NCBI GenBank assembly: GCA_031382215.1
Contig: JANMYQ010000405.1
Span: 1-55,756, forward strand
From: LGRD01 sp031382215
GTDB taxonomy: Bacteria > Pseudomonadota > Gammaproteobacteria > Burkholderiales > Burkholderiaceae_C
DNA: 55,756 bases
Reading direction: 5' to 3'
Part shown: positions 34,826 to 44,196 of the stretch, in pieces
Layout of the letters: every line of letters starts with the position of its first letter
Numbering within the stretch: the stretch's first letter is position 1
Program-made: the position numbers and the translations under genes
The notes under the pieces: generated by a model
What the model was told of the DNA's origin: nothing
The model's database searches: none
What the model saw: only the letters and a program-made list of their open reading frames with translations

Positions 34826-36571
34826 ATGAAAGCCAACCAGTTCTTCATCTCGACCCTGAAAGAAGCCCCCGCGGACGCAGAAGTCACCAGTCACAAGCTC
34901 ATGATGCGGGCCGGCTTCATCAAGCGGCTGGGCGCCGGCATCTACAGCTACATGCCGATGGGTTTGCGGGTGATCCGCAAGGTGGAAGGCATCATCCGCG
35001 AAGAGATGAACCGCGCTGGCGCCGTCGAGTTGCTGATGCCGGTGGTGCAGCCGGCTGAGTTGTGGCAGGAGTCGGGCCGCTTTCAGAAATATGGCCCGGA
35101 GTTGCTGCGTGTGAAAGACCGGCACGAGCGCGACTTCGTGATCCAGCCGACCAGCGAAGAAGTCATCACCGACATCGCGCGCCAGGAACTGCGCAGCTAC
35201 CGCGCGCTGCCGAGAAATTTCTACCACATCCAGACCAAATTCCGCGACGAGCGCCGGCCGCGCTTCGGCGTGATGCGTGGGCGCGAGTTCACGATGAAGG
35301 ACGCATATTCATTCGATCGGGACGCCGAGTCCGCAGGCAAGAGCTACGAAGTCATGTACGCGGCCTATGTGCGCATCTTTGAACGCATGGGCTTGACGTT
35401 TCGCGCCGTGGCTGCCGACACCGGCGCCATCGGCGGTGACCGCTCGCACGAGTTCCAGGTGATCGCCGAGACGGGCGAAGACGCGATCGTCTACTGCCCC
35501 GATTCCGACTACGCGGCCAACATCGAACTGGCCGAGGCGTTGCCGCTGTTGAAGGCACGGGCGAGTGCGGCGCACGTGATGGTCAAGACTGCTACGCCGG
35601 CCAAGAGCACCTGTGAGGCCGTGGCTGAACTGCTCGGTGTGCCCCTGCAGAACACCGTGAAGTCGCTGGTGCTGGCCACCGATGAACTCGATGCCAGCGG
35701 CGCCGCGAGCAAAACAACCGTGTGGCTGCTGCTGGTGCGCGGCGACCACTCGCTGAACGAAATCAAGGCCGGCAAGGTGCCGGGTCTGAAAGAAGGCTTC
35801 CGCTTCGCCACCGCCGCAGAGATCGACAGGCACTTCGGCTGCAAGCCGGGTTACCTGGGGCCGATAGGTACCCGCCAGTCCGTCAAGGTCATCGCCGATC
35901 GCACCGTGGCGCTGATGAGCGACTTCATCTGCGGCGCCAACGAGGCCGACTTCCACTTCACCGGCGTGAACTGGGGCCGTGACCTGCCCGAGCCCGATCG
36001 GGTGGCCGACATCCGCAACGTGGTCGAGGGCGACCCGTCGCCCGACGGCAAGGGCGTGCTGGCCATCCAGCGCGGCATCGAAGTCGGCCACGTGTTCTAC
36101 CTCGGCACCAAGTACAGCGAGGCGATGAACGCCACCTTCCTGAACGAGCACGGCAAGCCGGCGCTGCTGGAGATGGGCTGTTACGGCATCGGCGTCACGC
36201 GAATTCTGGGCGCGGCCATCGAACAGTGCCACGACGATCGCGGCATCGTCTGGCCGCAGGCGCTGGCGCCGTTCACCGTGGTGCTTTGCCCGATCGGCTA
36301 CGAACGCTCGGCCGACGTGCAGGCGGCAGCCGACCAACTGCACGACGAACTGGCTGCGCTCGGCGTCGACGTGATGCTGGACAACCGCGGCGAACGCCCC
36401 GGCGCGATGTTTGCCGATTGGGAACTGGTCGGCGTGCCGCACCGCGTGGTGCTCTCTGACCGCGGCCTGAAAGAAGGCAAGGTCGAGTACCAGGGCCGCC
36501 GCGACGCGCAAGCCACAGCGTTGCCACTGGCCGAGGTGCTGCCTTTCTTGCGGGCCCGGCTGAACCCATGA
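34826..36571 (+). CDS. proS: Prolyl-tRNA synthetase
   Basis: A 581-residue class II synthetase. ATG 34826 matches the family start (MKANQFFISTLKEAPADAE); GTG 34751 adds 25 unlikely residues. Motif 2 is FRDERRPRFGVMRGREFTMKDAYSFD and motif 3 is GCYGIGVTRILGA. The insertion editing domain (about 225-400, including ADFHFTGVNWGRDLP) hydrolyses Ala-tRNA-Pro. The anticodon-binding domain ends the protein. It overlaps the following transglycosylase gene by four bases. Confidence 0.96.
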   Translation: MKANQFFISTLKEAPADAEVTSHKLMMRAGFIKRLGAGIYSYMPMGLRVIRKVEGIIREEMNRAGAVELLMPVVQPAELWQESGRFQKYGPELLRVKDRHERDFVIQPTSEEVITDIARQELRSYRALPRNFYHIQTKFRDERRPRFGVMRGREFTMKDAYSFDRDAESAGKSYEVMYAAYVRIFERMGLTFRAVAADTGAIGGDRSHEFQVIAETGEDAIVYCPDSDYAANIELAEALPLLKARASAAHVMVKTATPAKSTCEAVAELLGVPLQNTVKSLVLATDELDASGAASKTTVWLLLVRGDHSLNEIKAGKVPGLKEGFRFATAAEIDRHFGCKPGYLGPIGTRQSVKVIADRTVALMSDFICGANEADFHFTGVNWGRDLPEPDRVADIRNVVEGDPSPDGKGVLAIQRGIEVGHVFYLGTKYSEAMNATFLNEHGKPALLEMGCYGIGVTRILGAAIEQCHDDRGIVWPQALAPFTVVLCPIGYERSADVQAAADQLHDELAALGVDVMLDNRGERPGAMFADWELVGVPHRVVLSDRGLKEGKVEYQGRRDAQATALPLAEVLPFLRARLNP

Positions 36572-37212
36572 CGGAACGCCTCTCCCACTTCGGGAGAGCC
36601 AAGCGGCGCCTGTGCCTGGGGGCACTGTTCGGTCCCGCCGTGCTGGGTCTGCCGCGCGTGGCCCGCGCCGGCGCGCAGCTCGAGGAACCGCTGGCCGACT
36701 CGGTGCGCTCGGCCTTGTCCGCCTCGATTGCCAACAGCGCGCCACCGAAGCCGGTGTTCGAGACCATGGAGCTTCGCCTGGCCTACCTGCGCTGGCTGGG
36801 CGAGATGAGCAACCGCCTGAAGAAGCGCAAGGCCGAGCACCTGACGCGCGTTGAGTTTCTCGAGACCGTCTGGTACGAAAGCAAGCGCGCCGGGCTGGAA
36901 CCTTCGCTGGTGCTCGGGCTGATCCAGGTGGAAAGCGGCTTCCGCAAGTACGCCATCAGCAGCGTCGGCGCGCGCGGCTACATGCAGGTGATGCCGTTCT
37001 GGGCCCGCTTGATCGGCGACGGCGACGTGAGCCGCCTGTTCCACATGCAAACCAACCTGCGCTTCGGCTGCGTGATCCTGCGCCACTACCTGAGTATCGA
37101 AAAGGGCGACCTGTTCCTGGGCCTGGGCCGATACAACGGCAGCCGCGGCCGGGCGGAATACCCCAACGCGGTGTTCGCGACGCGCCGGCTGTGGGACTAC
37201 AAACCGGCCTGA
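36568..37212 (+). CDS. Lytic transglycosylase (SLT domain)
   Basis: A 214-residue protein starting at ATG 36568, overlapping proS (ATGA). The N-terminus has a signal sequence with twin arginines (AKRRLCLGALFGPAVLGLP), so Sec or Tat export. The SLT domain has the catalytic Glu in LGLIQVESGFRKYAISSVGARGYMQVMPFW, followed by NLRFGCVILRHYL and LGRYNGSRGRAEYPNAV. It cleaves peptidoglycan to 1,6-anhydro products. proS followed by this transglycosylase is a common Burkholderiales pairing. Confidence 0.93.
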   Translation: MTERLSHFGRAKRRLCLGALFGPAVLGLPRVARAGAQLEEPLADSVRSALSASIANSAPPKPVFETMELRLAYLRWLGEMSNRLKKRKAEHLTRVEFLETVWYESKRAGLEPSLVLGLIQVESGFRKYAISSVGARGYMQVMPFWARLIGDGDVSRLFHMQTNLRFGCVILRHYLSIEKGDLFLGLGRYNGSRGRAEYPNAVFATRRLWDYKPA

Positions 37213-37234
37213 GCGGGGTCAGTCAAAGAGGCGA

Positions 37235-37807
37235 TCAAAGCCCCGCCCACGCCTTTGGCGCGGCCTGATCCACGCCCAACAGCGCCAGCACGCGCTCGAC
37301 CGTGTCGTTGACCAGATCGTCGACCGACTGCGGCCGGTGGTAGAACGCCGGCAGCGGCGGAAAGATCACGCCGCCCATCTCGGTCACCGAGGTCATGTTG
37401 CGCAGGTGAGCCAGGTTGAACGGCGTTTCGCGCACCATCAGCACCAGGCGGCGGCGTTCCTTCAAGGTCACGTCGGCGGCACGGCTGATCAGGTTGTCCG
37501 ACAGGCCCAGCGCCACCGACGCCAGCGTCTTCATCGAGCACGGTGCGATCACCATGGCTTCGGTGGCGAACGAACCGCTGGCGATGCTGGCGCCCACGTC
37601 GGCGGGGTTGTGCGCCACATCGGCCAGGGCCTCGAGGGCCTTGCGGTCCAGGCCCAGTTCGTGGTGCACGTTCAGCACGCCGGCCGGGCTGACCACCACG
37701 TGCGTCTCGCGGCCGGCAGCGCGCAGCCGTTCGAGCAGGCGCACCGCATAGACCGCACCCGTGGCGCCGGTCACGCCGACCACCACCCGGGCGCGCGCGG
37801 CACCCAA
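37235..37807 (-). CDS. ubiX: Flavin prenyltransferase UbiX
   Basis: A 190-residue protein from TTG 37807, five bases after grxD. GVTGATGAVYAVRLLERL is the FMN-binding start; SFATEAMVIAPCSMKTLASVALG and RRRLVLMVRETPFNLAHLRNM are the conserved active-site segments. It makes prenylated FMN, the cofactor of the UbiD decarboxylase in ubiquinone synthesis. The start codon is uncertain (a GTG follows seven codons later). Confidence 0.93.
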   Translation of the reverse strand: MGAARARVVVGVTGATGAVYAVRLLERLRAAGRETHVVVSPAGVLNVHHELGLDRKALEALADVAHNPADVGASIASGSFATEAMVIAPCSMKTLASVALGLSDNLISRAADVTLKERRRLVLMVRETPFNLAHLRNMTSVTEMGGVIFPPLPAFYHRPQSVDDLVNDTVERVLALLGVDQAAPKAWAGL

Positions 37808-37812
37808 GCCGC

Positions 37813-38130
37813 TCAGACCTTGGCGCCCAGCGCCTGCTGCAACTCGCCGGCCTGGTACATCTCGGTCATGATGTCCGAGCCGCCAACGAACTCGCCGTTC
37901 ACGTAGAGCTGCGGAATGGTCGGCCAGTTGGCGTATTCCTTGATGCCCTGGCGGACGTCGTCATCCTCCAGCACGTTGAAGGTCTTCAGGTCGCCGACAC
38001 CGCAGGCCTTCAGGATCTGCACCGCGCGGCCGGAAAAGCCGCACTGCGGGAACTGCGCCGTGCCCTTCATGAACAGGACCACGCGGTGGTTCTTGACGAG
38101 TTCGTCGATGCGTTGTTGAGCGTCGTTCAT
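37813..38130 (-). CDS. grxD: Monothiol glutaredoxin (Grx4 type)
   Basis: A 105-residue protein starting at ATG 38130. The active-site motif is CGFS in GTAQFPQCGFSGRAVQIL, and NWPTIPQLYVNGEFVGGSDI contains the glutathione-binding TIP and GGSD elements. It binds and transfers [2Fe-2S] clusters. In related genomes it closely follows prmC; here an outer-membrane protein gene lies between them. Confidence 0.96.
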   Translation of the reverse strand: MNDAQQRIDELVKNHRVVLFMKGTAQFPQCGFSGRAVQILKACGVGDLKTFNVLEDDDVRQGIKEYANWPTIPQLYVNGEFVGGSDIMTEMYQAGELQQALGAKV

Positions 38131-38246
38131 GGTGTTTTCTGCCGGTCGATGTGAAGCAAACGTGGTTATACGGCAAACCGGCGTCGGTCAAGCAACTGCA
38201 GGCGCAAGCCCCTTGATGGCGAGCCGGAAAGCCGCAGAAAGCGGCG

Positions 38247-38870
38247 TCAGAACGAGTAGGACACGCCGAGCTGCATCATCGGCGCCAGGCGCATGTCGCG
38301 CAGCAACTCGTCCAATGACTGGCTGCCGCCCACCACCTTGCCGAGCTTGACGCTGTTGCCCGGGCTCAGCGCCATCATGCCGAGGTCGGCGTTGAAGATC
38401 CAGCGGCCCTTGAGTGACAGGCCCGAGTAGCCCACGCCGAGGTAGGGCAGGGTGGCGACGTCGGAGCCCGCGTCCCCACCCGAGCCATCGGCGCCGAGCA
38501 GTTGCCGGTCCGCCGCGAGTGCCCCGCCGCCGGCCAGTGACCGCCCTGCGGCGGTGAGTTGTGTGAGCTGAGGCAGTTGTGCGCGCGGGCCATGGAACAG
38601 GCCGCCGGTGGTTCTGAACCCGCCGCTGCTGGCATGCCCGACCAGAGCTCGGCTGAAGTAGTAGTCGCCCACCAGGCCGACGCTGTCCACCTTGAGCCCG
38701 GCAGCTTCGGCGCGGCCCAGGCTCGGCTGCCATGGCAGCAAGGTGCTGCCCAACGAGACGCGGCTTTGCCAGCGCGGCCAGGGGGTCAGGCCGTCCCCTT
38801 CGACGCTCCAGGCGCTCACCGCGCCGACCCAGCCGATGATTCCAGCGAGAAGTCGAATGGCCCGATGCAT
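38247..38870 (-). CDS. Small outer-membrane beta-barrel protein
   Basis: A 207-residue protein. ATG 38870 has GGAGGG seven bases upstream and gives a signal peptide (RLLAGIIGWVGAVSAWS). The mature part alternates aromatic/hydrophobic strands and glycine-rich turns (LKVDSVGLVGDYYFSR, TLPYLGVGYSGLSLKGRWIFNADLG) and ends in LGVSYSF, the terminal Phe signature read by the BAM machinery. The function is unknown; an 8-strand barrel of OmpW/OmpA size is likely. It interrupts the prmC-grxD order. Confidence 0.82.
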   Translation of the reverse strand: MHRAIRLLAGIIGWVGAVSAWSVEGDGLTPWPRWQSRVSLGSTLLPWQPSLGRAEAAGLKVDSVGLVGDYYFSRALVGHASSGGFRTTGGLFHGPRAQLPQLTQLTAAGRSLAGGGALAADRQLLGADGSGGDAGSDVATLPYLGVGYSGLSLKGRWIFNADLGMMALSPGNSVKLGKVVGGSQSLDELLRDMRLAPMMQLGVSYSF

Positions 38871-39125
38871 GACACCCTCCTTGGAGCGTTTGGCGAACGC
38901 CGTGCGCCGCTTCCTGGTCTCTTGGGGCTTAGCACGTTGGAAATCATCGTACGCCGCTCGACCACCGCCGTGTGGTTTGCGTGATGGCCGCCAACCCCCC
39001 AGTTGAGGGAGGATGCGCTCTTTGGCACGAAGGCAACACGGCGGCCCTGGGCAGGCCTGACGCGTTTGCACCACAGATGCCGCTCACCGAGGCCGCTCAC
39101 CCGGGCCCGTTCGCGAGCGCGCTGA

Positions 39126-39965
39126 CTACCGGTGTGCGCCGGTGCAGCGGTCCAGCCCGGCGAGGTCGTTGCGCGTCTGCACATCCTGAAACCCATGCCG
39201 GCGCAGCAGAGCCTGCACATCCAAAGCCTGGTCGTGCCCATGTTCAAGCAACAGCCAGCCACCGGGCTCGAGATGGTCGGATGCGCCGGTAACGATGGTT
39301 TGCAGCGCTTCCAGGCCGTTCGCGCCGGCAGTCAGCGCAAGCTGCGGCTCATGCTGCAGCGCTGCGAGGTGCGGGTCGCCGGGCCTGATGTAGGGCGGGT
39401 TGGCGAGCAGCAGGTGAAAGCGCCGACCGGGCAGCGCATCCCACCAGTGGCTGCGATGGAATTCGACGTCCAGGCCGAGGCGCTGCCCATTGGCAGCGGC
39501 AATGGTCAGCGCGTCGGCGCTCAAGTCGAGCGCCGTAAGCTGCGCCGCCGGGCGGGCGTGCTTGACCGCCAGCGCGATCGCGCCGCTGCCGGTGCCCAGG
39601 TCGAGTACACGGGCCGGCGCCGCTACGGCGAGCGCTCCGTCCAGCAGCGCCAGGCCCCAGTCCACCAGCCCCTCGGTTTCAGGGCGTGGCACCAAAACGC
39701 CAGCACTCACTTTCAACGTCAGGCCATGAAACTCTTTCTCGCCGACGAGGTAGGCCAATGGTTCGCCGGCCACGCGGCGGCCCAAGTGGGCGGTGAAGGC
39801 GGCCACCAACTGCGGGGCGACGGTCGCATCGTCATGCGCCAGCAACCAGCTGCGGTCGCGCTGCAACGCGTGGGCGAGCAGCAACTGCGCGTCGAGCCGC
39901 GCCACCCCTAGCTCCTTGGCGCGAGCCAGCGCTGCGGCGACGGTCAAGCCACCCGGTTCGGTCAC
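39126..39965 (-). CDS. prmC: Release-factor glutamine methyltransferase
   Basis: A 279-residue protein starting at GTG 39965, overlapping the prfA stop (GTGA). It has an N-terminal helical domain, then the SAM-binding domain with RVLDLGTGSGAIALAVKHARP and the catalytic NPPY in LLLANPPYIRPGDPHL. It methylates the Gln of the GGQ motif in release factors. It is coupled to its substrate gene prfA. Confidence 0.96.
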   Translation of the reverse strand: MTEPGGLTVAAALARAKELGVARLDAQLLLAHALQRDRSWLLAHDDATVAPQLVAAFTAHLGRRVAGEPLAYLVGEKEFHGLTLKVSAGVLVPRPETEGLVDWGLALLDGALAVAAPARVLDLGTGSGAIALAVKHARPAAQLTALDLSADALTIAAANGQRLGLDVEFHRSHWWDALPGRRFHLLLANPPYIRPGDPHLAALQHEPQLALTAGANGLEALQTIVTGASDHLEPGGWLLLEHGHDQALDVQALLRRHGFQDVQTRNDLAGLDRCTGAHR

Positions 39966-41047
39966 GCCACGCCGCTTTCCAGCGCCGCCAGTTGTTCGGC
40001 CGACTGCGCGGCCTGCAGCGCGGCGGTCACTTCGTCGAGATCGCCGTCGAGCACGGCCTGGAGCTTGTAGAGCGTCAGGTTGATGCGGTGGTCGGTCAGC
40101 CGTCCCTGCGGAAAGTTGTAGGTGCGGATGCGGTCGTTGCGGTCGCCACTGCCGATCAGCCCTTTGCGCGCCGCCGCTTCTTTGGCAGCGCGCTCGGAGC
40201 GGTCTTTCTCGCGCAGGCGCGCCACCAGCACGGCCATCGCCTTGGCCTTGTTGCGGTGCTGGGAGCGGTCGTCCTGGCATTCGGCCACGGTGCCGGTGGG
40301 CAGGTGGGTGATGCGGATCGCGCTGTCGGTCTTGTTCACGTGCTGGCCACCGGCGCCGCTGGCGCGGAAGGTGTCGATGCGCAACTCGGCCGGGTTGAGT
40401 TTGACCTCGTCGGCCGCGTCGGCTTCGGGCAACACCGCCACAGTGCAGGCGCTGGTGTGGATGCGCCCCTGCGTCTCGGTGGTCGGCACGCGCTGCACGC
40501 GGTGCCCGCCCGACTCGAACTTCAGGTGCGCGTAGACATCGTCGCCGTCGATGCGGAACACCACTTCCTTGTAGCCGCCTAGGTCGGAGACGCTCTCCGA
40601 CATCAGCTCGCTGCGCCAGCCGCGGCGCTCGCAGTGGCGCAGGTACATGCGTGCCAGGTCGGCGGCGAACAGCGCCGATTCGTCGCCGCCCGTGCCGGCG
40701 CGGATTTCGAGGAAGGCATTGCGCGTGTCGTCCGGGTCGCGCGGCAGCAGGGCGGTCTGCAGTTCGAGGTGCAGGCGTTCGGTGTCGGCCAGGGCCGCAT
40801 CGACTTCGTCCTTGGCGAGCTCGGCCATCTCGGGATCGGCGAGCATGCCGCGCGCGGCGGCCAGGTCGCGCTCGCGCTGCTCGAAGCGTTGAAAGCGTTC
40901 GACCAGGCTCGCCACCTCGGCATGCTCGCGGGTCAGCTCGCGGAAGCGCTTCATGTCCGACGCCATCTCCGGGTCGGACAAGGTGGCGTCGAGCTCGTTC
41001 AGGCGCAACGCGAGGCGCTCGAATTGTTGGCGGAGGGAGTCTTTCAT
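39962..41047 (-). CDS. prfA: Peptide chain release factor 1
   Basis: A 361-residue protein starting at ATG 41047. It has the GGQ motif in TFRASGAGGQHVNKTDSAIR and the stop-codon reading loop QRVPTTETQGRIHTSACTVAV (PxT type of RF1). EIRAGTGGDESALFAADLARMY is the conserved domain-2 entry. It terminates translation at UAA and UAG. It follows hemA by 81 bases and overlaps prmC, the standard hemA-prfA-prmC operon. Confidence 0.97.
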   Translation of the reverse strand: MKDSLRQQFERLALRLNELDATLSDPEMASDMKRFRELTREHAEVASLVERFQRFEQRERDLAAARGMLADPEMAELAKDEVDAALADTERLHLELQTALLPRDPDDTRNAFLEIRAGTGGDESALFAADLARMYLRHCERRGWRSELMSESVSDLGGYKEVVFRIDGDDVYAHLKFESGGHRVQRVPTTETQGRIHTSACTVAVLPEADAADEVKLNPAELRIDTFRASGAGGQHVNKTDSAIRITHLPTGTVAECQDDRSQHRNKAKAMAVLVARLREKDRSERAAKEAAARKGLIGSGDRNDRIRTYNFPQGRLTDHRINLTLYKLQAVLDGDLDEVTAALQAAQSAEQLAALESGVA

Positions 41048-41128
41048 GTCGGTGCTGCGATCTGGAGCAGGGACACCGTGCGCCGGTTCGGCGCGTGCAG
41101 GCCCTGCCTTCGAAAGGCGGGGCGGTCG

Positions 41129-42412
41129 CTAATGTTTGTCGTTGCTCTGGCGGCGGGCGGACTGGCGCAGGAACAGGCGCGACACCACTGCCGCGAGTTC
41201 GGCCCGCTGCTCGCCATCGGCCGTGTGCAGTTCGGCCAGGGTGCCGTGCAACATCTTCTGCGTGAGGCCGCGCGACAGCGCTTCGAGCACCGTGTCCACG
41301 TCTTCGCCCTTGGCCAGCAGCTTGCGTGCGCGCGCGATCTCGGCGGCGCGCCAATCGTCGGCCTGGGTGTGCAGCGCCTGGATCAGCGGCACCGACACGC
41401 GCTGGTCGAGCCAGTGCACGAAACCCTGCACGCCGGTCTCGATGATGGCCTCGGCCTGCTCGACCGCGGCCTGGCGCTTCTCGCCAGCGCTTTGCACCAG
41501 GGTCGACAGATCATCGACGGTGTAGAGGTAGATGTCCGACAGGCGCGAGACCTCGGGTTCGATGTCGCGCGGCACGGCCAGGTCGACCATGAACATCGGG
41601 CGGTGCTTGCGCAGCTTCAACGCTCGCTCCACTGCGCCCAGGCCGATGATGGGCAGCGAGCTGGCCGTGCACGAGATCACCACGTCGAATTCGCCCAGCC
41701 GCGCCGGCAGGTCGGCCAGGCGAATCGCCTCGGCGCCGAAGCGCGCAGCCAGCCGCTCGCCGCGTTCAAGCGTGCGGTTGGCCACCGCCATCGCTTTCGG
41801 GTTGCGCGCCGCAAAGTGCGTGGCCACCAGCTCAATCATCTCGCCGGCGCCGACGAACAGCACCTTGGTGTCGCTCAGGTCTTCGAACAGTTGCGAGGCC
41901 AGCCGCACTGCAGCGGCGGCCATGCTGATGGAGTGCGCGCCGATCTCGGTGGAGGTGCGCACTTCCTTGGCCACCGCGAATGAACGCTGGAACATCTGGT
42001 GCAGGGTGGTGCCCAGGGTGCCGGCGGATTCGGCCTCGCGCACCGCCTGCTTCAACTGGCCCAGGATCTGCGGCTCGCCCAGCACCATCGAGTCGAGCCC
42101 GCTGGCGACGCGGAAGGCGTGGCGCGCCGCCGAGCCGCCCTCGAGCACATAAGAGTGTTCACGCAAGGTGTGGCTGGGCACGCGGCCGATGCCGGCCAGC
42201 CAGTCGAGCGCAGGCAGCACCTGCGTCGGGTCATCGCCCACATACACTTCGGTGCGGTTGCAGGTGGAGATGATGGCGACCTCGCTGGGGCGCTGCAGCC
42301 GGCCGCGAAAGGCCTGCAAGGTGGGCGCCAACTGGTCAGGCGTGAAGGCAAACCGCCCACGCAGATCGACCGGCGCGGTGGTGTGGTTCAGGCCCAGGGC
42401 GAAAACGCTCAT
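41129..42412 (-). CDS. hemA: Glutamyl-tRNA reductase
   Basis: A 427-residue protein starting at ATG 42412 (MSVFALGLNHTTAPVDLR). The catalytic Cys is in VAIISTCNRTEVYV. The NADPH domain has VLFVGAGEMIELVATHF and ANRTLERGERLA, and a C-terminal dimerisation helix follows. It makes glutamate-1-semialdehyde, the first committed step of tetrapyrrole synthesis. A TATAAT six bases before the ATG and no Shine-Dalgarno suggest a leaderless mRNA. Confidence 0.96.
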   Translation of the reverse strand: MSVFALGLNHTTAPVDLRGRFAFTPDQLAPTLQAFRGRLQRPSEVAIISTCNRTEVYVGDDPTQVLPALDWLAGIGRVPSHTLREHSYVLEGGSAARHAFRVASGLDSMVLGEPQILGQLKQAVREAESAGTLGTTLHQMFQRSFAVAKEVRTSTEIGAHSISMAAAAVRLASQLFEDLSDTKVLFVGAGEMIELVATHFAARNPKAMAVANRTLERGERLAARFGAEAIRLADLPARLGEFDVVISCTASSLPIIGLGAVERALKLRKHRPMFMVDLAVPRDIEPEVSRLSDIYLYTVDDLSTLVQSAGEKRQAAVEQAEAIIETGVQGFVHWLDQRVSVPLIQALHTQADDWRAAEIARARKLLAKGEDVDTVLEALSRGLTQKMLHGTLAELHTADGEQRAELAAVVSRLFLRQSARRQSNDKH

Positions 42413-42418
42413 ACCGCG

Positions 42419-42424
42419 ATTATA
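42419..42424 (-). promoter_or_regulatory. Putative -10 element immediately upstream of hemA
   Basis: TATAAT on the minus strand ends six bases before the hemA ATG (42412), so transcription would begin at or next to the start codon. No clear TTGACA-like -35 is present at 17 bases. Confidence 0.5.
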
Positions 42425-42539
42425 AAATTTGTGGACCGGTTGTGGGACTTCGGCGTGCGGGGAGTTTCCTGTGGGGGCCCGCAACACGTGACAGAGGGTA
42501 GCCCGGCCCACCGATCCACCCTGCAGAAAGGCGCGCCGC

Positions 42540-42818
42540 TTGGGCCCCCTGGACACACTTTGGCACCTGTTGAACTTCTTCGCGCCGGCCGTCGGCGTCG
42601 GAGTTCTGGCGCCTGCGATGGCCAAGTTGCTGTGGCGCCGTCGCTTGAAGCCGGTGGCCTGGGTCTCGCTCAGCCTGTGGACGACCGGCGGCGCGGCCAT
42701 TGCCCTGCTCGCCGGGCTGGCGGTGTTCGGACGTGATGGTCGAGTCCTGACCTACGCGCTGCTGGTGCTGGGCAGTGCCGTGGCCTTGTGGTGGGCCGGC
42801 TTCGCGCGTGGGCGCTGA
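42540..42818 (+). CDS. Small integral membrane protein of unknown function
   Basis: A 92-residue protein from TTG 42540 (residues GPLDTLWHLLNFFAPAVGVG). It has three hydrophobic segments (HLLNFFAPAVGVGVLAPAM, WVSLSLWTTGGAAIALLAGL, VLTYALLVLGSAVALWWAGF) and a basic C-terminus. It sits between divergent hemA and convergent miaB. The TTG start lacks a clear ribosome-binding site. The strong hydrophobic pattern supports real coding; the function is not known to me. Confidence 0.72.
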   Translation: MGPLDTLWHLLNFFAPAVGVGVLAPAMAKLLWRRRLKPVAWVSLSLWTTGGAAIALLAGLAVFGRDGRVLTYALLVLGSAVALWWAGFARGR

Positions 42819-42836
42819 GGGTTGAGGGCCGCCGCA

Positions 42837-44183
42837 TCAAGCGGCGGCAGTGTCTTCTATCGCGAGCCGCACTTCACCGCGCAAGGTGTGCGCGTTGGCT
42901 TCGGTGATGGTCACGTCCACGATCTGCCCGATGAGCCGGGGCGGGCCCTTGAAGTTGACCGAACGGTTGCACTCGGTCTTGCCGGTCAGCTCGTTCGGGT
43001 CCTTGCGCGACGGCCCTTCGACCAGGATGCGCTGGACCGTGCCGACCCGCGCCAAGCTCATGCGCATGGCGCTGGCGTCAATGACGGATTGAAGGTGGTG
43101 CAGGCGCTTGAGCTTGTCTTGCGCCGGGGTTGCGTCAGGCAGCGCGGCGGCCGGGGTGCCCGGGCGCGGGCTGTAGACGAAGCTGAAGCTGGCGTCGAAA
43201 CCCACGTCGTCGATCAGCTTCATCAGCTTGGCGAAATCGTCGTCGGTCTCGCCGGGGAAGCCGACGATGAAGTCGCTCGACAGGCTGATGTCGGGCCGCA
43301 CCGCGCGCAGCTTGCGCACCGTGCTCTTGTATTCCATCGCGGTGTAGCCGCGCTTCATCGCCATCAGGATGCGGTCGCTGCCGTGCTGCACCGGCAGGTG
43401 CAGGTGGCTCACCAGCTTGGGCACCTTGGCGTAGACGTTGATCAGCCGTTGGGTGAACTCGTTCGGGTGGCTGGTGGTGTAGCGCAGGCGTTCGATACCC
43501 GGGATCTGAGCGACGTATTCAATCAGCAGCGCAAAGTCGGCGATGTCGTCGGTGCCGCCCAGCGCACCGCGATAGGCATTCACGTTCTGCCCCAGCAAGG
43601 TCACTTCCTTAACGCCCTGCTCGGCCAGGCCAGCCACTTCGGCCAGCACGTCGTCGAACGGGCGCGACACTTCTTCGCCGCGCGTGTACGGCACCACGCA
43701 GTAGCTGCAGTACTTCGAGCAGCCTTCCATGATGGACACGAACGCACTCGCGCCCTGCACGCGGGCCGGCGGCAAGTGGTCGAATTTCTCGATCTCGGGA
43801 AAACTGATGTCGACTTGCGGCAGTTGTTGCGCGCGGCGGCGCGCCAGCAGCTCAGGCAGGCGGTGCAGGGTTTGCGGGCCGAACACCACATCGACGTACG
43901 GCGCGCGCTTGACGATGGCCGCGCCCTCCTGGCTGGCCACGCAGCCCCCCACGCCGATCAGCACGCCCTTGGCCTTCAGGTGTTTCACGCGGCCGAGGTC
44001 GCTGAAGACCTTTTCCTGCGCCTTCTCGCGCACCGAGCAGGTGTTGAACAGGATCAGGTCGGCCTGCTCCACGTCCGTGGTGGGCTCGTAGCCATCGGCG
44101 GCGCGCAGCACGTCGGCCATCTTGTCCGAGTCGTACTCGTTCATCTGGCAGCCGAAGGTCTTGATGAACACCTTGCGGCTCAT
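42837..44183 (-). CDS. miaB: tRNA-2-methylthio-N6-isopentenyladenosine37 methylthiotransferase MiaB
   Basis: A 448-residue radical-SAM enzyme starting at ATG 44183 (residues SRKVFIKTFGCQMNEYDSDKM). The N-terminal domain holds the auxiliary [4Fe-4S] cysteines (FGCQMN, NTCSVREKAQ, GGCVASQ). The radical-SAM motif is GCSKYCSYCVVPYTRG. LHLPVQHGSDRILMAMKRGYT and a C-terminal TRAM domain follow. It methylthiolates i6A37 of tRNA. Canonical length. Confidence 0.97.
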   Translation of the reverse strand: MSRKVFIKTFGCQMNEYDSDKMADVLRAADGYEPTTDVEQADLILFNTCSVREKAQEKVFSDLGRVKHLKAKGVLIGVGGCVASQEGAAIVKRAPYVDVVFGPQTLHRLPELLARRRAQQLPQVDISFPEIEKFDHLPPARVQGASAFVSIMEGCSKYCSYCVVPYTRGEEVSRPFDDVLAEVAGLAEQGVKEVTLLGQNVNAYRGALGGTDDIADFALLIEYVAQIPGIERLRYTTSHPNEFTQRLINVYAKVPKLVSHLHLPVQHGSDRILMAMKRGYTAMEYKSTVRKLRAVRPDISLSSDFIVGFPGETDDDFAKLMKLIDDVGFDASFSFVYSPRPGTPAAALPDATPAQDKLKRLHHLQSVIDASAMRMSLARVGTVQRILVEGPSRKDPNELTGKTECNRSVNFKGPPRLIGQIVDVTITEANAHTLRGEVRLAIEDTAAA

Positions 44184-44196
44184 CGTGGGGCTCCGG

